This document shows positions 39,143 through 47,705 of a stretch of DNA of 64,000 nt, piece after piece; the first letter of the stretch is position 1; every line of letters begins with the position of its first letter. Source of the stretch: RBC074 sp964470555 (GTDB lineage: Bacteria > Acidobacteriota > Blastocatellia > RBC074); contig CAYYDG010000002.1 of the NCBI GenBank assembly GCA_964470555.1, positions 1-64,000 of the forward strand, in the 5' to 3' direction. The translations under genes were made by a program, and so were the position numbers. Under the pieces are notes generated by a model. That model saw only the letters and a program-made list of their open reading frames with translations. It was not told where the DNA came from and searched no databases.

Positions 39143-39400
39143 TCAGGCTTGCGCCACGCGATATTCCTGTCGCCTGATTGCAGTCCAGTCAATCAAAGCC
39201 ACCCACACATTTTCTTCGGCAGAGTATTGCACCCGTGCGTCTGCTTCCAAATCCTCGCTGTACAGCGTCAGCGATTGATGTTCGTGTAAGGTGATCTGCT
39301 GTCGGGCTAAATCTTCCACAGTGCCGATGCAATTCAATCGCAAGCGGCTTTGCGCGTCCGCGTTATTGAAATCTGCAAAAACTCTCGGTATGTCTTTCAT
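39143..39400 (-). CDS. Small conserved hypothetical protein
   Basis: This 85-residue protein has the core IPRVFADFNNADAQSRLRLN and ends in LIDWTAIRR. I recall similar short proteins in Cyanobacteria, without known function. It is the third gene of a three-gene minus-strand run that begins with a RelE/HigB-type toxin, so it may belong to the same operon. The start at 39400 is chosen because similarity begins there; the gap to the preceding stop is 10 nt. Confidence 0.55.
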   Translation of the reverse strand: MKDIPRVFADFNNADAQSRLRLNCIGTVEDLARQQITLHEHQSLTLYSEDLEADARVQYSAEENVWVALIDWTAIRRQEYRVAQA

Positions 39401-39410
39401 CGGACATCGT

Positions 39411-39656
39411 TCAAGCTGCTTGCTGCAGTTGCTCCACCTTGATATGTCTGCCGAGCGCATCCGACAAGGCTAAGGTTTCGGCTCCGGTCAAACTTAATTT
39501 ATTGAGACTGCCGTGTGCGGCAATAATGGCTTGGGCAATCACCAGCAGGCCGCGCGGGTCTTCGTCGGCTTCGGCGAGCGCCAACCGCAGCAAGTCCGCC
39601 GCTTCTTCCACATCCGCAGCCACGCGCTTTTGTAACCAGTCATCAAAATCAATCAT
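39411..39656 (-). CDS. Putative antitoxin of RelE/HigB-type pair
   Basis: This 81-residue acidic protein lies directly downstream of a RelE/HigB-type toxin gene, with ATGA overlap of stop and start. It has an N-terminal charged helix, then LLVIAQAIIAAHGSLNKLSL, which looks like part of a helix-turn-helix. Toxin-first order is typical of HigBA and COG3657/COG3636 pairs. The fold is not clear enough for a firm family, so the call rests on position. Confidence 0.6.
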   Translation of the reverse strand: MIDFDDWLQKRVAADVEEAADLLRLALAEADEDPRGLLVIAQAIIAAHGSLNKLSLTGAETLALSDALGRHIKVEQLQQAA

Positions 39657-39994
39657 TGTTTTGCCCTTTGCTGATACTCACGCCAAACAGCATGAGCTTG
39701 GTCAATGTCGCGTTGTTGTGTGGTCTTGTCGCCGCCACACAACAGCAACACAATCTCGTCTCCTGCCAACGCAATATAAAGACGGTAGCCGGGGCCGTAG
39801 TCTATGCGAAGCTCGTAAACACCTTCGTCAACCGATTTGTAATCGCCAGGATTGCCGCCGCGCAATCGTGCAATTCGTTTGATGATGCGATTGCGCGCTT
39901 CGCGGTCACGCAAATTGGTCAGCCATTCATCGAACGGAGAGTATCCGTCGAGCGTTTCATAAATCAAAACCTGCTTGGGCTGTCCATCAAACAT
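39653..39994 (-). CDS. RelE/HigB-type toxin (phage Gp49-like)
   Basis: This 113-residue protein matches the RelE/ParE-superfamily branch annotated as addiction-module killer (COG3657). It shows PFDEWLTNLRDREARNRIIKRIARL, abbreviated here by its PFDEWL start, then GVYELRIDYGPGYRLYIA, and ends with CGGDKTTQQRDIDQA. These toxins cut ribosome-bound mRNA. The following gene overlaps by four bases and should be the antitoxin. The unit lies just downstream of the helicase operon but on the other strand. Confidence 0.85.
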   Translation of the reverse strand: MFDGQPKQVLIYETLDGYSPFDEWLTNLRDREARNRIIKRIARLRGGNPGDYKSVDEGVYELRIDYGPGYRLYIALAGDEIVLLLCGGDKTTQQRDIDQAHAVWREYQQRAKQ

Positions 39995-40042
39995 CGCTTC
40001 ACTTTAATTGGACAATAACAAATCAATCAAGACGAACCCATC

Positions 40043-41878
40043 TCAATCCGTTGCCGTTGCCATCATTGGTGGTTGATGCGGTTCGCCTTTGATGGCGACG
40101 CGATACCATTTGCGGGCGGAGCCTACGATGACGATGACCAAACCAACCATCAGGCACGCCGTGATGCCGGTGTTCAGGTACAACTGTTTCGGCCAGTAAT
40201 TGAGCGTGATGTTTTGGTATCCGGCGGTCAGTTCGATGACGGTGATGAAGCTCAAGGGCAGGATGGTCACCCAGGCATACCGAGCCTTGCCATTGTTAAT
40301 CAGGAATGTCGTGCAAACGCACAGCGCCACGCACGCCAGCATCTGGTTTGCCATGCCGAACAGCGGCCAGATGGTGGCAATCGAACCTTTCAGGATCATG
40401 TACGTCCACGGAACGACAGCCAGCACGCTGGCCAGAATCGCTCCGGGCAGCCAGTCGGGCTGCGCGAATTTCTTATGCACGCCGCCTAACACTTCCTGCA
40501 TCATAAACCGAGCGACGCGCGTTCCGGCGTCCACGGTCGTCAGAATGAACAGGGCTTCGAACATAATCGCGAAGTGATACCAGTAACTCATCAGGTGCGA
40601 CATGCCCGGAATCGCCGAAAAGATTTGCGCCATGCCTACGGCCAGACTGACTGCGCCGCCGGTTCGCCCGGCCAACCGCTCTTCGCCGACGGCGCGCGTC
40701 AGAGCTTCCAGGTTGGATTGATCGAAGCCCATCGCGCGGAGGTTCGCGTCAATTTTGGCAAAGGCTTCGACTGGCACGTTGATCTGGAAATAATCGTGCG
40801 GAAACATCGAACTGGCGGCGATCAACGCCATGACGCCAACGATGGATTCGCACAACATCGCACCGTAACCAATCGGGCGCGCATGCGTTTCCTTATCAAT
40901 CAGTTTCGGCGTCGTGCCGGAACTGATCAGCGCGTGAAAGCCGGAAATCGCCCCGCAGGCGATGGTGATGAAAACGAACGGAAAGACTTTGCCGGGGATG
41001 ATCGGGCCTCCGCCGTGGATGAACGCCGTCGTCGCGGGCATCTTAAACGTAGGCATGACGGCGAAAATTCCAATCGCCAAAAAGGCAATCGAACCGAGTT
41101 TCATATACGAGCTGAGGTAATCGCGCGGAGCCAGCAGCAACCACACCGGCAGCACAGAAGCGACAAAGCCATAACCCGCAACCATCAACGTGATGGCTGT
41201 CTTGTCGTATTTGAAGTAATGGCCGAAGGAAGAATTCTGGACGACTTCGCCGAAGACGACGGCCAGGATCAGCAAAATCACGCCGATGATTGTGCCTTCG
41301 GTGATGGCTCGCTGTGTGCCGCCTCGCCAGCGGAACATATACATTCCCATCAACAGCGCAATCGGAATGGTCATGGCAATCGTAAACAGCCCCCAAGGGC
41401 TTTCGGCCAAGGCGTTGATGACCGCCAAGCCAACGCCCGCCAACGCGACAATCAAGATAATCAAAATGGCAATGGTGGCGACGGTTCCGGTGACGCGATC
41501 AATTTCGCGCCGAGCGATTTCGGCCAGAGACTTGCCGCCGCTCCGCATGGAAGCCGCCAACACGATGAAATCGTGAACGGCTCCGCCCAGGACTACGCCA
41601 ATGACCAGCCAGATCAATCCCGGCAAGTATCCAAACTGCGCCGCCAGCACAGGCCCAATCAACGGCCCCGGCCCGCTGATGGCTGCGAAATGATGTCCCC
41701 ACAACACGTACTTGTTGGTCGGCGTGTAGTTCTGCCCATCGTTGAATTTATGCGCAGGAGTCACGCGCGAATCATCCAGCGCCAGCACTTTGGCGGCGAT
41801 GAAGGCGCTGTAATAACGATAGGCGATGGCGTAAATGCACAACACCGCGATGAGGATGGGGACTGCGTTGAGGGTCAT
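40043..41878 (-). CDS. cstA: Carbon starvation protein CstA
   Basis: This 611-residue protein has about 16-18 hydrophobic segments and is a CstA family member, an inner-membrane peptide/pyruvate transporter induced in starvation in enterobacteria. The N-terminal region has HHFAAISGPGPLIGPVLAAQ, the family's hallmark, and a conserved ISGFHALISSGTT follows near residue 320. The start at 41878 has GGAGAAC upstream; the longer in-frame start at 41908 would overlap the upstream gene. It ends with a short basic tail. Probable role: uptake of peptides or pyruvate. Confidence 0.93.
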   Translation of the reverse strand: MTLNAVPILIAVLCIYAIAYRYYSAFIAAKVLALDDSRVTPAHKFNDGQNYTPTNKYVLWGHHFAAISGPGPLIGPVLAAQFGYLPGLIWLVIGVVLGGAVHDFIVLAASMRSGGKSLAEIARREIDRVTGTVATIAILIILIVALAGVGLAVINALAESPWGLFTIAMTIPIALLMGMYMFRWRGGTQRAITEGTIIGVILLILAVVFGEVVQNSSFGHYFKYDKTAITLMVAGYGFVASVLPVWLLLAPRDYLSSYMKLGSIAFLAIGIFAVMPTFKMPATTAFIHGGGPIIPGKVFPFVFITIACGAISGFHALISSGTTPKLIDKETHARPIGYGAMLCESIVGVMALIAASSMFPHDYFQINVPVEAFAKIDANLRAMGFDQSNLEALTRAVGEERLAGRTGGAVSLAVGMAQIFSAIPGMSHLMSYWYHFAIMFEALFILTTVDAGTRVARFMMQEVLGGVHKKFAQPDWLPGAILASVLAVVPWTYMILKGSIATIWPLFGMANQMLACVALCVCTTFLINNGKARYAWVTILPLSFITVIELTAGYQNITLNYWPKQLYLNTGITACLMVGLVIVIVGSARKWYRVAIKGEPHQPPMMATATD

Positions 41879-41904
41879 CAGTTGTTCTCCGCTGTGTGAG
41901 TAGT

Positions 41905-42288
41905 TCAAGAAAGAGTGATTAGTCCGTTGCGAAAATGAATGTTCAGGTTCAATCCGCGAAAGAAATCCAGGCCGAGCGCTCCGTCAACTCCGGCTTCCAA
42001 CGGCAGGTCATAAGCGAGCACGGAAAAATTTTCTCGTTGCTGGCCAAGTGTCGAAAATTTGGCGACGGTGATTTGTGGCGCAAACTCAACGCGGCTGCCT
42101 GTGACAATCCTGGAGCCTTCGGAACTGTCTGACAGTTCGTAACCCAATGACAAAAGACGTTCGCGGCTGATTGCCGAAGAAGATGCGCCTGTGTCCAGAG
42201 CGAGCAGCAAAGAAGTGCTGCCAATCGGCCCAAAGACTTTGGCGCGTATGTGGATCAGATTTTCAAACGGGTCGAAGCGGATGCTCAT
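41905..42288 (-). CDS. Retropepsin-like aspartic protease domain protein
   Basis: This 127-residue protein contains ALDTGASSSAI (about residues 29-39), the catalytic Asp-Thr-Gly motif of retropepsin-like proteases, and a second hydrophobic segment VDGALGLDFFRG that matches the flap/psi-loop region. Such single-domain bacterial proteins would dimerise to form an active site. It overlaps the previous gene by four bases (ATGA), and is the third gene of a run starting at 42836. Targets unknown. Confidence 0.8.
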   Translation of the reverse strand: MSIRFDPFENLIHIRAKVFGPIGSTSLLLALDTGASSSAISRERLLSLGYELSDSSEGSRIVTGSRVEFAPQITVAKFSTLGQQRENFSVLAYDLPLEAGVDGALGLDFFRGLNLNIHFRNGLITLS

Positions 42289-42539
42289 AACAGGTAAATT
42301 CCGTCGTGTTTACCCAAGTATAAAAAAGCCGATTTTTGGGGCAACGGTTTGATCTTCAATGTTTCGGCGTCAAAGACGGCTCGGTCTTTGTGATGGCAGA
42401 TGACTCGGCCACTTAACACATTGAAGTTTTCATCCTCTTCCGGGTCGGCAACCAGTACCCATTCGGAATCGAACCGCTTTTTGATTTCGTCCATCGTCAG
42501 AATCTCGTCAGTCGTCACGCTTGCTGTTGCAGTAGCCAT
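42285..42539 (-). CDS. Small hypothetical partner of retropepsin-like protein
   Basis: This 84-residue protein starts with a Thr/Ala-rich tail and then TMDEIKKRFDSEWVLVADPE and a beta-rich C-terminal half. I recall similar short proteins encoded upstream of retropepsin-like genes in Cyanobacteria and other phyla. The four-base overlap with the protease gene suggests that the two are made together, perhaps as substrate, inhibitor or chaperone. GGAG lies near the start. Function unknown. Confidence 0.65.
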   Translation of the reverse strand: MATATASVTTDEILTMDEIKKRFDSEWVLVADPEEDENFNVLSGRVICHHKDRAVFDAETLKIKPLPQKSAFLYLGKHDGIYLL

Positions 42540-42554
42540 AATTTGTTACTCCTT

Positions 42555-42836
42555 TCATTCGTCATTATCGAACCTGATGTTCAGGCTCTTCAAGAATTGT
42601 TTGTCTTCGTGGCTGATTTCGGCGAGGCGTTGTTCGACGGAGACCTGGGAAAATGGTTGCCGGTCTTCTTCCGGTTGCAGATCGCCGAGCACGATGGTGG
42701 CTTCGAGCATCAAATACACTTCGTGCCCGGCGTCGCGGAGTCGTTCGCGGGCTTCGGCGATGTCGTCGGAATCTTCCAGCGCGCGGTTGATCGCTTCGCC
42801 GAGTTCACGCACAAGTTTTTGCACGTAATCGTCCAT
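42555..42836 (-). CDS. Small acidic hypothetical protein
   Basis: This 93-residue acidic, helical protein has no recognised domain. It begins MDDYVQKLVRELGEAINRAL and ends with an Asp/Glu-rich tail. It lies 15 nt upstream of the retropepsin-associated pair on the same strand and may be the first gene of that operon. It could be an antitoxin-like or regulatory protein, but no motif supports this. The preceding DUF1080 gene is 43 nt away. Confidence 0.55.
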   Translation of the reverse strand: MDDYVQKLVRELGEAINRALEDSDDIAEARERLRDAGHEVYLMLEATIVLGDLQPEEDRQPFSQVSVEQRLAEISHEDKQFLKSLNIRFDNDE

Positions 42837-42879
42837 GCGGATTTTCTGGAATCAGGCGTTCTTGTTCGTCGCTGAAAGT

Positions 42880-43812
42880 TCAGCGAATCGGAGTGACGAC
42901 GACTTTGCGATAAGTGATTTTTTCGTGGTCGCCCTGAATCATAATCGGTCCCGAAGCGGCTTCGTTGCAATCGAGCGCGCCGCCCGTGATGCCTTCAATC
43001 GTGGTGTTGTCGTGAACCTTTTTGCCGTTCAACCAAACCGACAATTTATTGCCGACGATGATCGCTTCCATGGTTTGCCACTGGCCGACGGGCAGACTGG
43101 CGTTCATTTTTGGAGCGACGCGGCTGTACAACGCCATGTGGCTGTGAATTCCCGGCTCTTTGCCAGCATCGTCCAGCACCTGCAATTCGTACCGTCCGCG
43201 CAGATAAATGCCGCTGTTGCTGTTCGGTTCGACCTTGTATTCACACTGAATTTTGAAGTTTTCGAAATGATGGCGGCTGACCAGATTATTGGCATGCGGC
43301 TGATTGGTCATGGTTCCGTCCACGATTGACCAGCCGAGTTCCTTGTCCTTGACCTGGCCTAGCCAATGTTCCAGCGATTTGCCGTCAAACAGCACCACGG
43401 GCGATCCGAACTTGTGTTTGGCGTTGGCGTCGAAATTTCCCCACACCGGAGGTCGTTCGCCCAGCCAGGGAATTTGCTGTTCGCCAATCGTCAGCATTCC
43501 CAGCAAATGTCCTTCTTCGACTTTGGCGGTGTGAACGGCTTTGGGCGCGTTGGGACGACCGGCGGGCGAAAAGGTCAACTGATCGTTTTCGATTTTGATT
43601 TCCGGCAATTTCAATACGCTGCCGCTGCGATTCAGGAAGTAACCGGCCAACTTGCCGTCTTCCGTTTTCACTTCCAGCCAGTAAACCTGATTGCTGTATT
43701 GGCCTACGCCTGTGATGTTCCATTTGCCCAGAAAAGGGTTGTCTTGCGCCAGCGTCACCGCCGCCGCGCATAGCCAGATTGCCAGACAGAAAAACAGACT
43801 GATCGAACGCAT
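42880..43812 (-). CDS. DUF1080 (3-keto-disaccharide hydrolase-type) secreted protein
   Basis: This 310-residue protein has a signal peptide (1-22) and a C-terminal concanavalin-like DUF1080 domain (about 130-305), with the hallmark VLFDGKSLEHWLG and NSGIYLRGRYELQVLDD. DUF1080 proteins (PF06439) bind or hydrolyse polysaccharides or 3-keto-glycosides. The N-terminal 120 residues are a separate beta domain often seen in such proteins. It stands alone, but its activity would complement the Gfo/Idh/MocA enzymes at 5.9-12.2 kb. Confidence 0.88.
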   Translation of the reverse strand: MRSISLFFCLAIWLCAAAVTLAQDNPFLGKWNITGVGQYSNQVYWLEVKTEDGKLAGYFLNRSGSVLKLPEIKIENDQLTFSPAGRPNAPKAVHTAKVEEGHLLGMLTIGEQQIPWLGERPPVWGNFDANAKHKFGSPVVLFDGKSLEHWLGQVKDKELGWSIVDGTMTNQPHANNLVSRHHFENFKIQCEYKVEPNSNSGIYLRGRYELQVLDDAGKEPGIHSHMALYSRVAPKMNASLPVGQWQTMEAIIVGNKLSVWLNGKKVHDNTTIEGITGGALDCNEAASGPIMIQGDHEKITYRKVVVTPIR

Positions 43813-43994
43813 TGCGAATTCTCCTTATGGTTGCGATTGGGTTGATGTGAGAGTTTACGTCGGCCAAGAGAATGCAACCGCCGCGAATCTTTTTCAATAG
43901 CTTGATTGACTGGTTTGACCAACCGGACTACATTGCGTTCGCCGAGTTCACGGCAAATTCCGCTCAACCAACATTTCTTTCGGAGGCTCAGGTT

Positions 43995-45065
43995 ATGAAA
44001 CCGCTCAGGCTGGCAGCAATCATTCTGTCGTCTTTGGTAGTCGCTTTGATCGTGGGGTATTCAGTGATTGGCAGCATCGCCAAGATGCGCGCTGCCGCCG
44101 CGATGGCCGATAGCGCCAACAAATTTCTGGCTTCGCTCAACGCCGAGCAAAAAGCCAAAGCGCAGTTCGCATTTGACAGCGACAAACGGACGGAGTGGTT
44201 TTTCGTGCCGCGCAACGAACGCAAAGGATTGCCGCTGAAAGAAATGACCGAAGCGCAGCGCAAGCTGGCGATGGACTTTTTGCGCTCCGGGCTGAGCGCC
44301 GCCGGGTATCAAAAAGCGACTTCGATCATCAGTCTGGAACCGATTCTGCGCGAAATCGAAGGGCCGAAACGAACCTGGCCGCGCGACCCTGAGTTGTATC
44401 ACGTTGGCATTTACGGCACGCCAGGCGCGAAGGATCGTTGGGCTTGGAGTTTTGAAGGTCATCACATGTCGCTGAATTTCACCGTCGTCAAAGGCGAATT
44501 GATCGCTAACTCACCGGCGTTTATGGGGACGAATCCGGCGGAAGTTCGCGTTGGCGAACATAAAGGTTTGCGCGTTCTGGCGGGCGAAGAAGACAAAGGC
44601 CGCGCGCTGGTCGCTTCGCTGGACGACAAACAAAAAGCCGTCGCCATTTTCGATCAAAAAGCTCCGGCGGATATTTTGACGGCCAACAAACTGAAAGTTG
44701 ATCCGCTGAAACCCGAAGGCATCGGTTACGGCCAACTCACCAAACAGCAAAAAGAGTTGTTCAGCCAATTGCTGGAAGTGTATTTGAGCAGAATGCATGA
44801 CGACGTTGCTGCTGAACGTCGCTCGAAATTGAAAGCTGCCGGGTGGGACAAAATCTTTTTTGCCTGGGCGGGCGGAGTGAACAAAGGCGATTTGCACTAT
44901 TACCGATTGCAAGGGCCGACGTTTCTGGTCGAATACGACAACACGCAAAACGACGGCAACCACATTCATTCGGTTTGGCGCGATTTCAATGGCGATTTCG
45001 GAGCCGACTTACTGCGCGACCATTACAAAGCCGCGCCACATGGTTCAGCCAAGAAAGGCAACTAA
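43995..45065 (+). CDS. DUF3500 secreted protein (copy 2)
   Basis: This 356-residue protein has an N-terminal membrane helix (5-25) and a DUF3500 domain with WAWSFEGHHMSLNFTVV, KIFFAWAG and NHIHSVWRDFNGDFG. It is a distant paralogue of the gene at 27401-28624; identity is confined to the core motifs. GGAGG lies nine bases before the ATG at 43995, which is preferred over a much earlier in-frame ATG that would overlap the promoter region. Function of the family is unknown. Confidence 0.83.
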   Translation: MKPLRLAAIILSSLVVALIVGYSVIGSIAKMRAAAAMADSANKFLASLNAEQKAKAQFAFDSDKRTEWFFVPRNERKGLPLKEMTEAQRKLAMDFLRSGLSAAGYQKATSIISLEPILREIEGPKRTWPRDPELYHVGIYGTPGAKDRWAWSFEGHHMSLNFTVVKGELIANSPAFMGTNPAEVRVGEHKGLRVLAGEEDKGRALVASLDDKQKAVAIFDQKAPADILTANKLKVDPLKPEGIGYGQLTKQQKELFSQLLEVYLSRMHDDVAAERRSKLKAAGWDKIFFAWAGGVNKGDLHYYRLQGPTFLVEYDNTQNDGNHIHSVWRDFNGDFGADLLRDHYKAAPHGSAKKGN

Positions 45066-45120
45066 CTTTTGTGATTGGCCACCGATTGCAAAAAAGAGAA
45101 GAGCATCAAAAGCCGGGCGC

Positions 45121-45924
45121 TCAAAGTTCGTACCCAATCGTCAGCACTTTGAACTGTCCGGCTTCTTCGACAAAGAATAGCTCAAATTCTCCTCGTTTCA
45201 CTCGATAAATGACTTCGCCGGGTTTAGCGGAAAACTTGTTTAACCCATCATTCAGGATTTCCGAGTCGTCGTACTTTGCATATTCGCGCTGATAATTTTC
45301 TTTGTAACGAGCAGAAGTGAACATTTCCAGTGAAATGTTCCGACGATAAAGCGCGTTCATCTTTTCGTAAGTGCTGGTTATGTCCAGAACAAACTGCCTG
45401 ATTTGACCGCTTCGGGGACCTGATTCTCCATATTTTTTCTCAACCGCTTCAAATTCTTCTTCCAGTATTTCAAAACCTGGCGGTGTGGGAGAGTCGTAAT
45501 CTTCCGGTTTGCTAAAGGCGAGATCATAATCAGTTTGCATATAAACCAAATTCCAAAACCCAAAGAAACCTCGTTTCAGTGTTTCGTTATCAACCTTACC
45601 GATCAACTCCCGACAACCGCGTTCAGGATTCATAAACACATAGACATCACAGAACAGTAGGATGTTGCGTTGTCGGCGGGCAGGATCGGTGACGTAAAGT
45701 TCATCAAACAGAATGTTCAGGTCGAGTGTTTCGCGCCAACGGTTGACGAAATGGTCCGCCGCCTTTTCAGCTTGGCGTAACTTTTCTTGGTGCTCTTTGG
45801 TGTAGGCAGGTTCATTTTTTTTCTGCTTAGTACCGTGTTTATCGTGCGATGTGAATATGTCGCCGGTCGGTTGAAAAACGGGCAAACTCAGCAACAGTAT
45901 CAGCATGAAAGGTTTTACAAACAT
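45121..45924 (-). CDS. Secreted hypothetical protein
   Basis: I do not recognise this 267-residue protein. It has a signal peptide (about 1-20), a Lys-rich linker, then a mostly helical domain with many aromatic and acidic residues (GFFGFWNLVYMQTDYDLAF near the middle) and a beta-like C-terminus. No Cys pattern or catalytic motif is apparent. It converges on the DUF3500 copy 2 gene and is monocistronic. A periplasmic structural or binding role is possible. Confidence 0.6.
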   Translation of the reverse strand: MFVKPFMLILLLSLPVFQPTGDIFTSHDKHGTKQKKNEPAYTKEHQEKLRQAEKAADHFVNRWRETLDLNILFDELYVTDPARRQRNILLFCDVYVFMNPERGCRELIGKVDNETLKRGFFGFWNLVYMQTDYDLAFSKPEDYDSPTPPGFEILEEEFEAVEKKYGESGPRSGQIRQFVLDITSTYEKMNALYRRNISLEMFTSARYKENYQREYAKYDDSEILNDGLNKFSAKPGEVIYRVKRGEFELFFVEEAGQFKVLTIGYEL

Positions 45925-46092
45925 GGTCAGCCTCCTTGGTTCAATGCTTGGTTCGGGCGAAGAAAATTTCGCTGGAATGACTCGTCAACGGACCTGACGA
46001 GCGACGGCGAATGTATGGCGTTTAACAGGGAGGAGGCTGGCAGGATGTGGCAGTTTTTCGAATTTTGTCCGGCGGTGAGAAATTGCCACAGT

Positions 46093-47601
46093 TCAATGGC
46101 GCGATGAGTTGGCAAGAAACAACCCGACGACGAACAGCAGCATGGTCAAAGCTTCGGAATCGCCGAAGTTATAATTGGTCAGCGAACTGAGCGTGAAGCC
46201 GATGATGGCGGCGAACGCGCCAAGCGGCAGGCTTGAGGAGAAAAGGCCGATCTGGTTTTCAGGTCGGCTTTTTTGTTTGAAATCCTTGTAAGCGGCAATC
46301 AGCAAAACAGCAATCCACCAGCCGTAACAAAGCAGAGCGGGCACGCCTCTGTCCATTGCAATCTGAATCGGTGTGGAGTGCGTGTGCGTGATGTAATTGC
46401 CGGGGAAGCCGAGTTCCTGCCAATGCAGTTTGTGCGAATCCATGCCGATGCCCAGCAATGGATGTTGAGGAATCACTTTCAAGCCAGCTTGCATGTAACC
46501 GATGCGGCGAAGTGTGCTGTCGTCGTTGAAGCTGGTCACGATTTGCTGGCGGGCTGAAGTCACCACATACACGCCCAAAGCTCCGAGCAAGACTGCCGCA
46601 ATCAAGGCGGTCATCACGGCGCGCCGGCCTGCGCTGAACGAAACGATCAACAACGTCAGGATGAACGACGCAATTACCGCCCGCGAAGCCGTCAACACCA
46701 ACGCCAAACCAAACAGCACGAACAAGGCGGAGCAGAGAAGCATCCAGTTTCGATTTTTTGCACTGCGCCAGTTCATCAAGCCAACCAAGAATCCGCCATA
46801 AGCCAGCAAGGCCAGAATCTGCATTTGTTCAGCATACGTCAGAAACTGCCGTGAAAACCCTGAAACGCGAAATTGACGGCTTCTGCCGCTGGAGGTGATG
46901 CCAAGTGGATTGGATTTGGCTTTGAGTTCGTCGGTGACGACCAGCGACACCGGCACAGGATCGCCCGCGTGCAAGGCTTCAAGCTCCAGAGTTTCGCCGG
47001 AACGATGCTGGCGAATTACGGAGGCGGCGGCTTCGGGCGACGCCACACGTTTGCGACCGATCATCCAGATTACATCGCCGGGTTGCAGTTTGCTGACGGC
47101 CAATGGGCTGTCGCGTTCGATGGCTGAGATAATCATTCCTCGTCCCATCGCCTTTTCCGCCAAGCTGAATCCGACTCCGCACAACGCGGATGTGGCCAGC
47201 AATCCGGCCAGAAATTTAACGCCACTGGTTTTCAGGTTTGTCGTCAGCAGATACACGGTGGCGAACAAAACCAGAGTTTTCAATTTGGGCAGGCTGATTT
47301 CCGGTTCCAATGAAAAGACCGAAGATAACGTGGTCAGCGCGATAAAGCAGGCGAGCGGCACATCCATCGGAGTTCGCGCGAAGTGGAACTTTCGCAGCGC
47401 CAGATCACGCAACGACCAGGCGATCAATGCCAGCCCCAAACTGATTTGGGACGCCGCAATGGAATGGGGAATCGAAAGTGAGAAAAGAATCAGGAAGAAA
47501 GAAAGCGTCCGATTGGCCAAACGGGAAAACAGGTTTACGGCTTCAACGGCTGACAGACAGTCGAGCAATGTGTGGGGACTGGTGATGAGGCGGGGAATCA
47601 T
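46093..47601 (-). CDS. O-antigen-ligase-like membrane protein with inserted PDZ domain
   Basis: This 502-residue protein is a multispanning member of the O-antigen ligase/Wzy_C superfamily, with about ten hydrophobic segments. A 70-residue soluble block between two groups of helices (about 153-223) reads as a PDZ domain: GMIISAIERDSPL, then LQPGDVIWMIGRKRV and ASPEAAASVIRQHRSG. The ligase domain (about 285-445) has the conserved external loop ending in HTHSTPIQIAMDRG. Such enzymes transfer glycan chains to lipid A or proteins in the periplasm. The ATG at 47601 is chosen over a TTG at 47631. It follows the sigma/anti-sigma pair, suggesting envelope-stress control. Confidence 0.8.
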   Translation of the reverse strand: MIPRLITSPHTLLDCLSAVEAVNLFSRLANRTLSFFLILFSLSIPHSIAASQISLGLALIAWSLRDLALRKFHFARTPMDVPLACFIALTTLSSVFSLEPEISLPKLKTLVLFATVYLLTTNLKTSGVKFLAGLLATSALCGVGFSLAEKAMGRGMIISAIERDSPLAVSKLQPGDVIWMIGRKRVASPEAAASVIRQHRSGETLELEALHAGDPVPVSLVVTDELKAKSNPLGITSSGRSRQFRVSGFSRQFLTYAEQMQILALLAYGGFLVGLMNWRSAKNRNWMLLCSALFVLFGLALVLTASRAVIASFILTLLIVSFSAGRRAVMTALIAAVLLGALGVYVVTSARQQIVTSFNDDSTLRRIGYMQAGLKVIPQHPLLGIGMDSHKLHWQELGFPGNYITHTHSTPIQIAMDRGVPALLCYGWWIAVLLIAAYKDFKQKSRPENQIGLFSSSLPLGAFAAIIGFTLSSLTNYNFGDSEALTMLLFVVGLFLANSSRH

Positions 47602-47651
47602 TGAAACTTGAACGGTACTGGCAACCGGCAACCAGCCGCTCCATTTGAAAC

Positions 47652-47684
47652 CAGCGCCGTGACAGGATCACGGTCACGGCGCTG
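47652..47684 (-). terminator. Hairpin between anti-sigma gene and PDZ ligase gene
   Basis: CAGCGCCGTGAC (47652-47663) and GTCACGGCGCTG (47673-47684) form a perfect 12-bp stem with a 9-nt loop. On the minus strand GTTTC follows, so it is at best a weak terminator. It may reduce expression of the ligase relative to the sigma/anti-sigma genes. Confidence 0.5.
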
Positions 47685-47705
47685 CCCAAGGTTTTCCGCG
47701 ATGAG

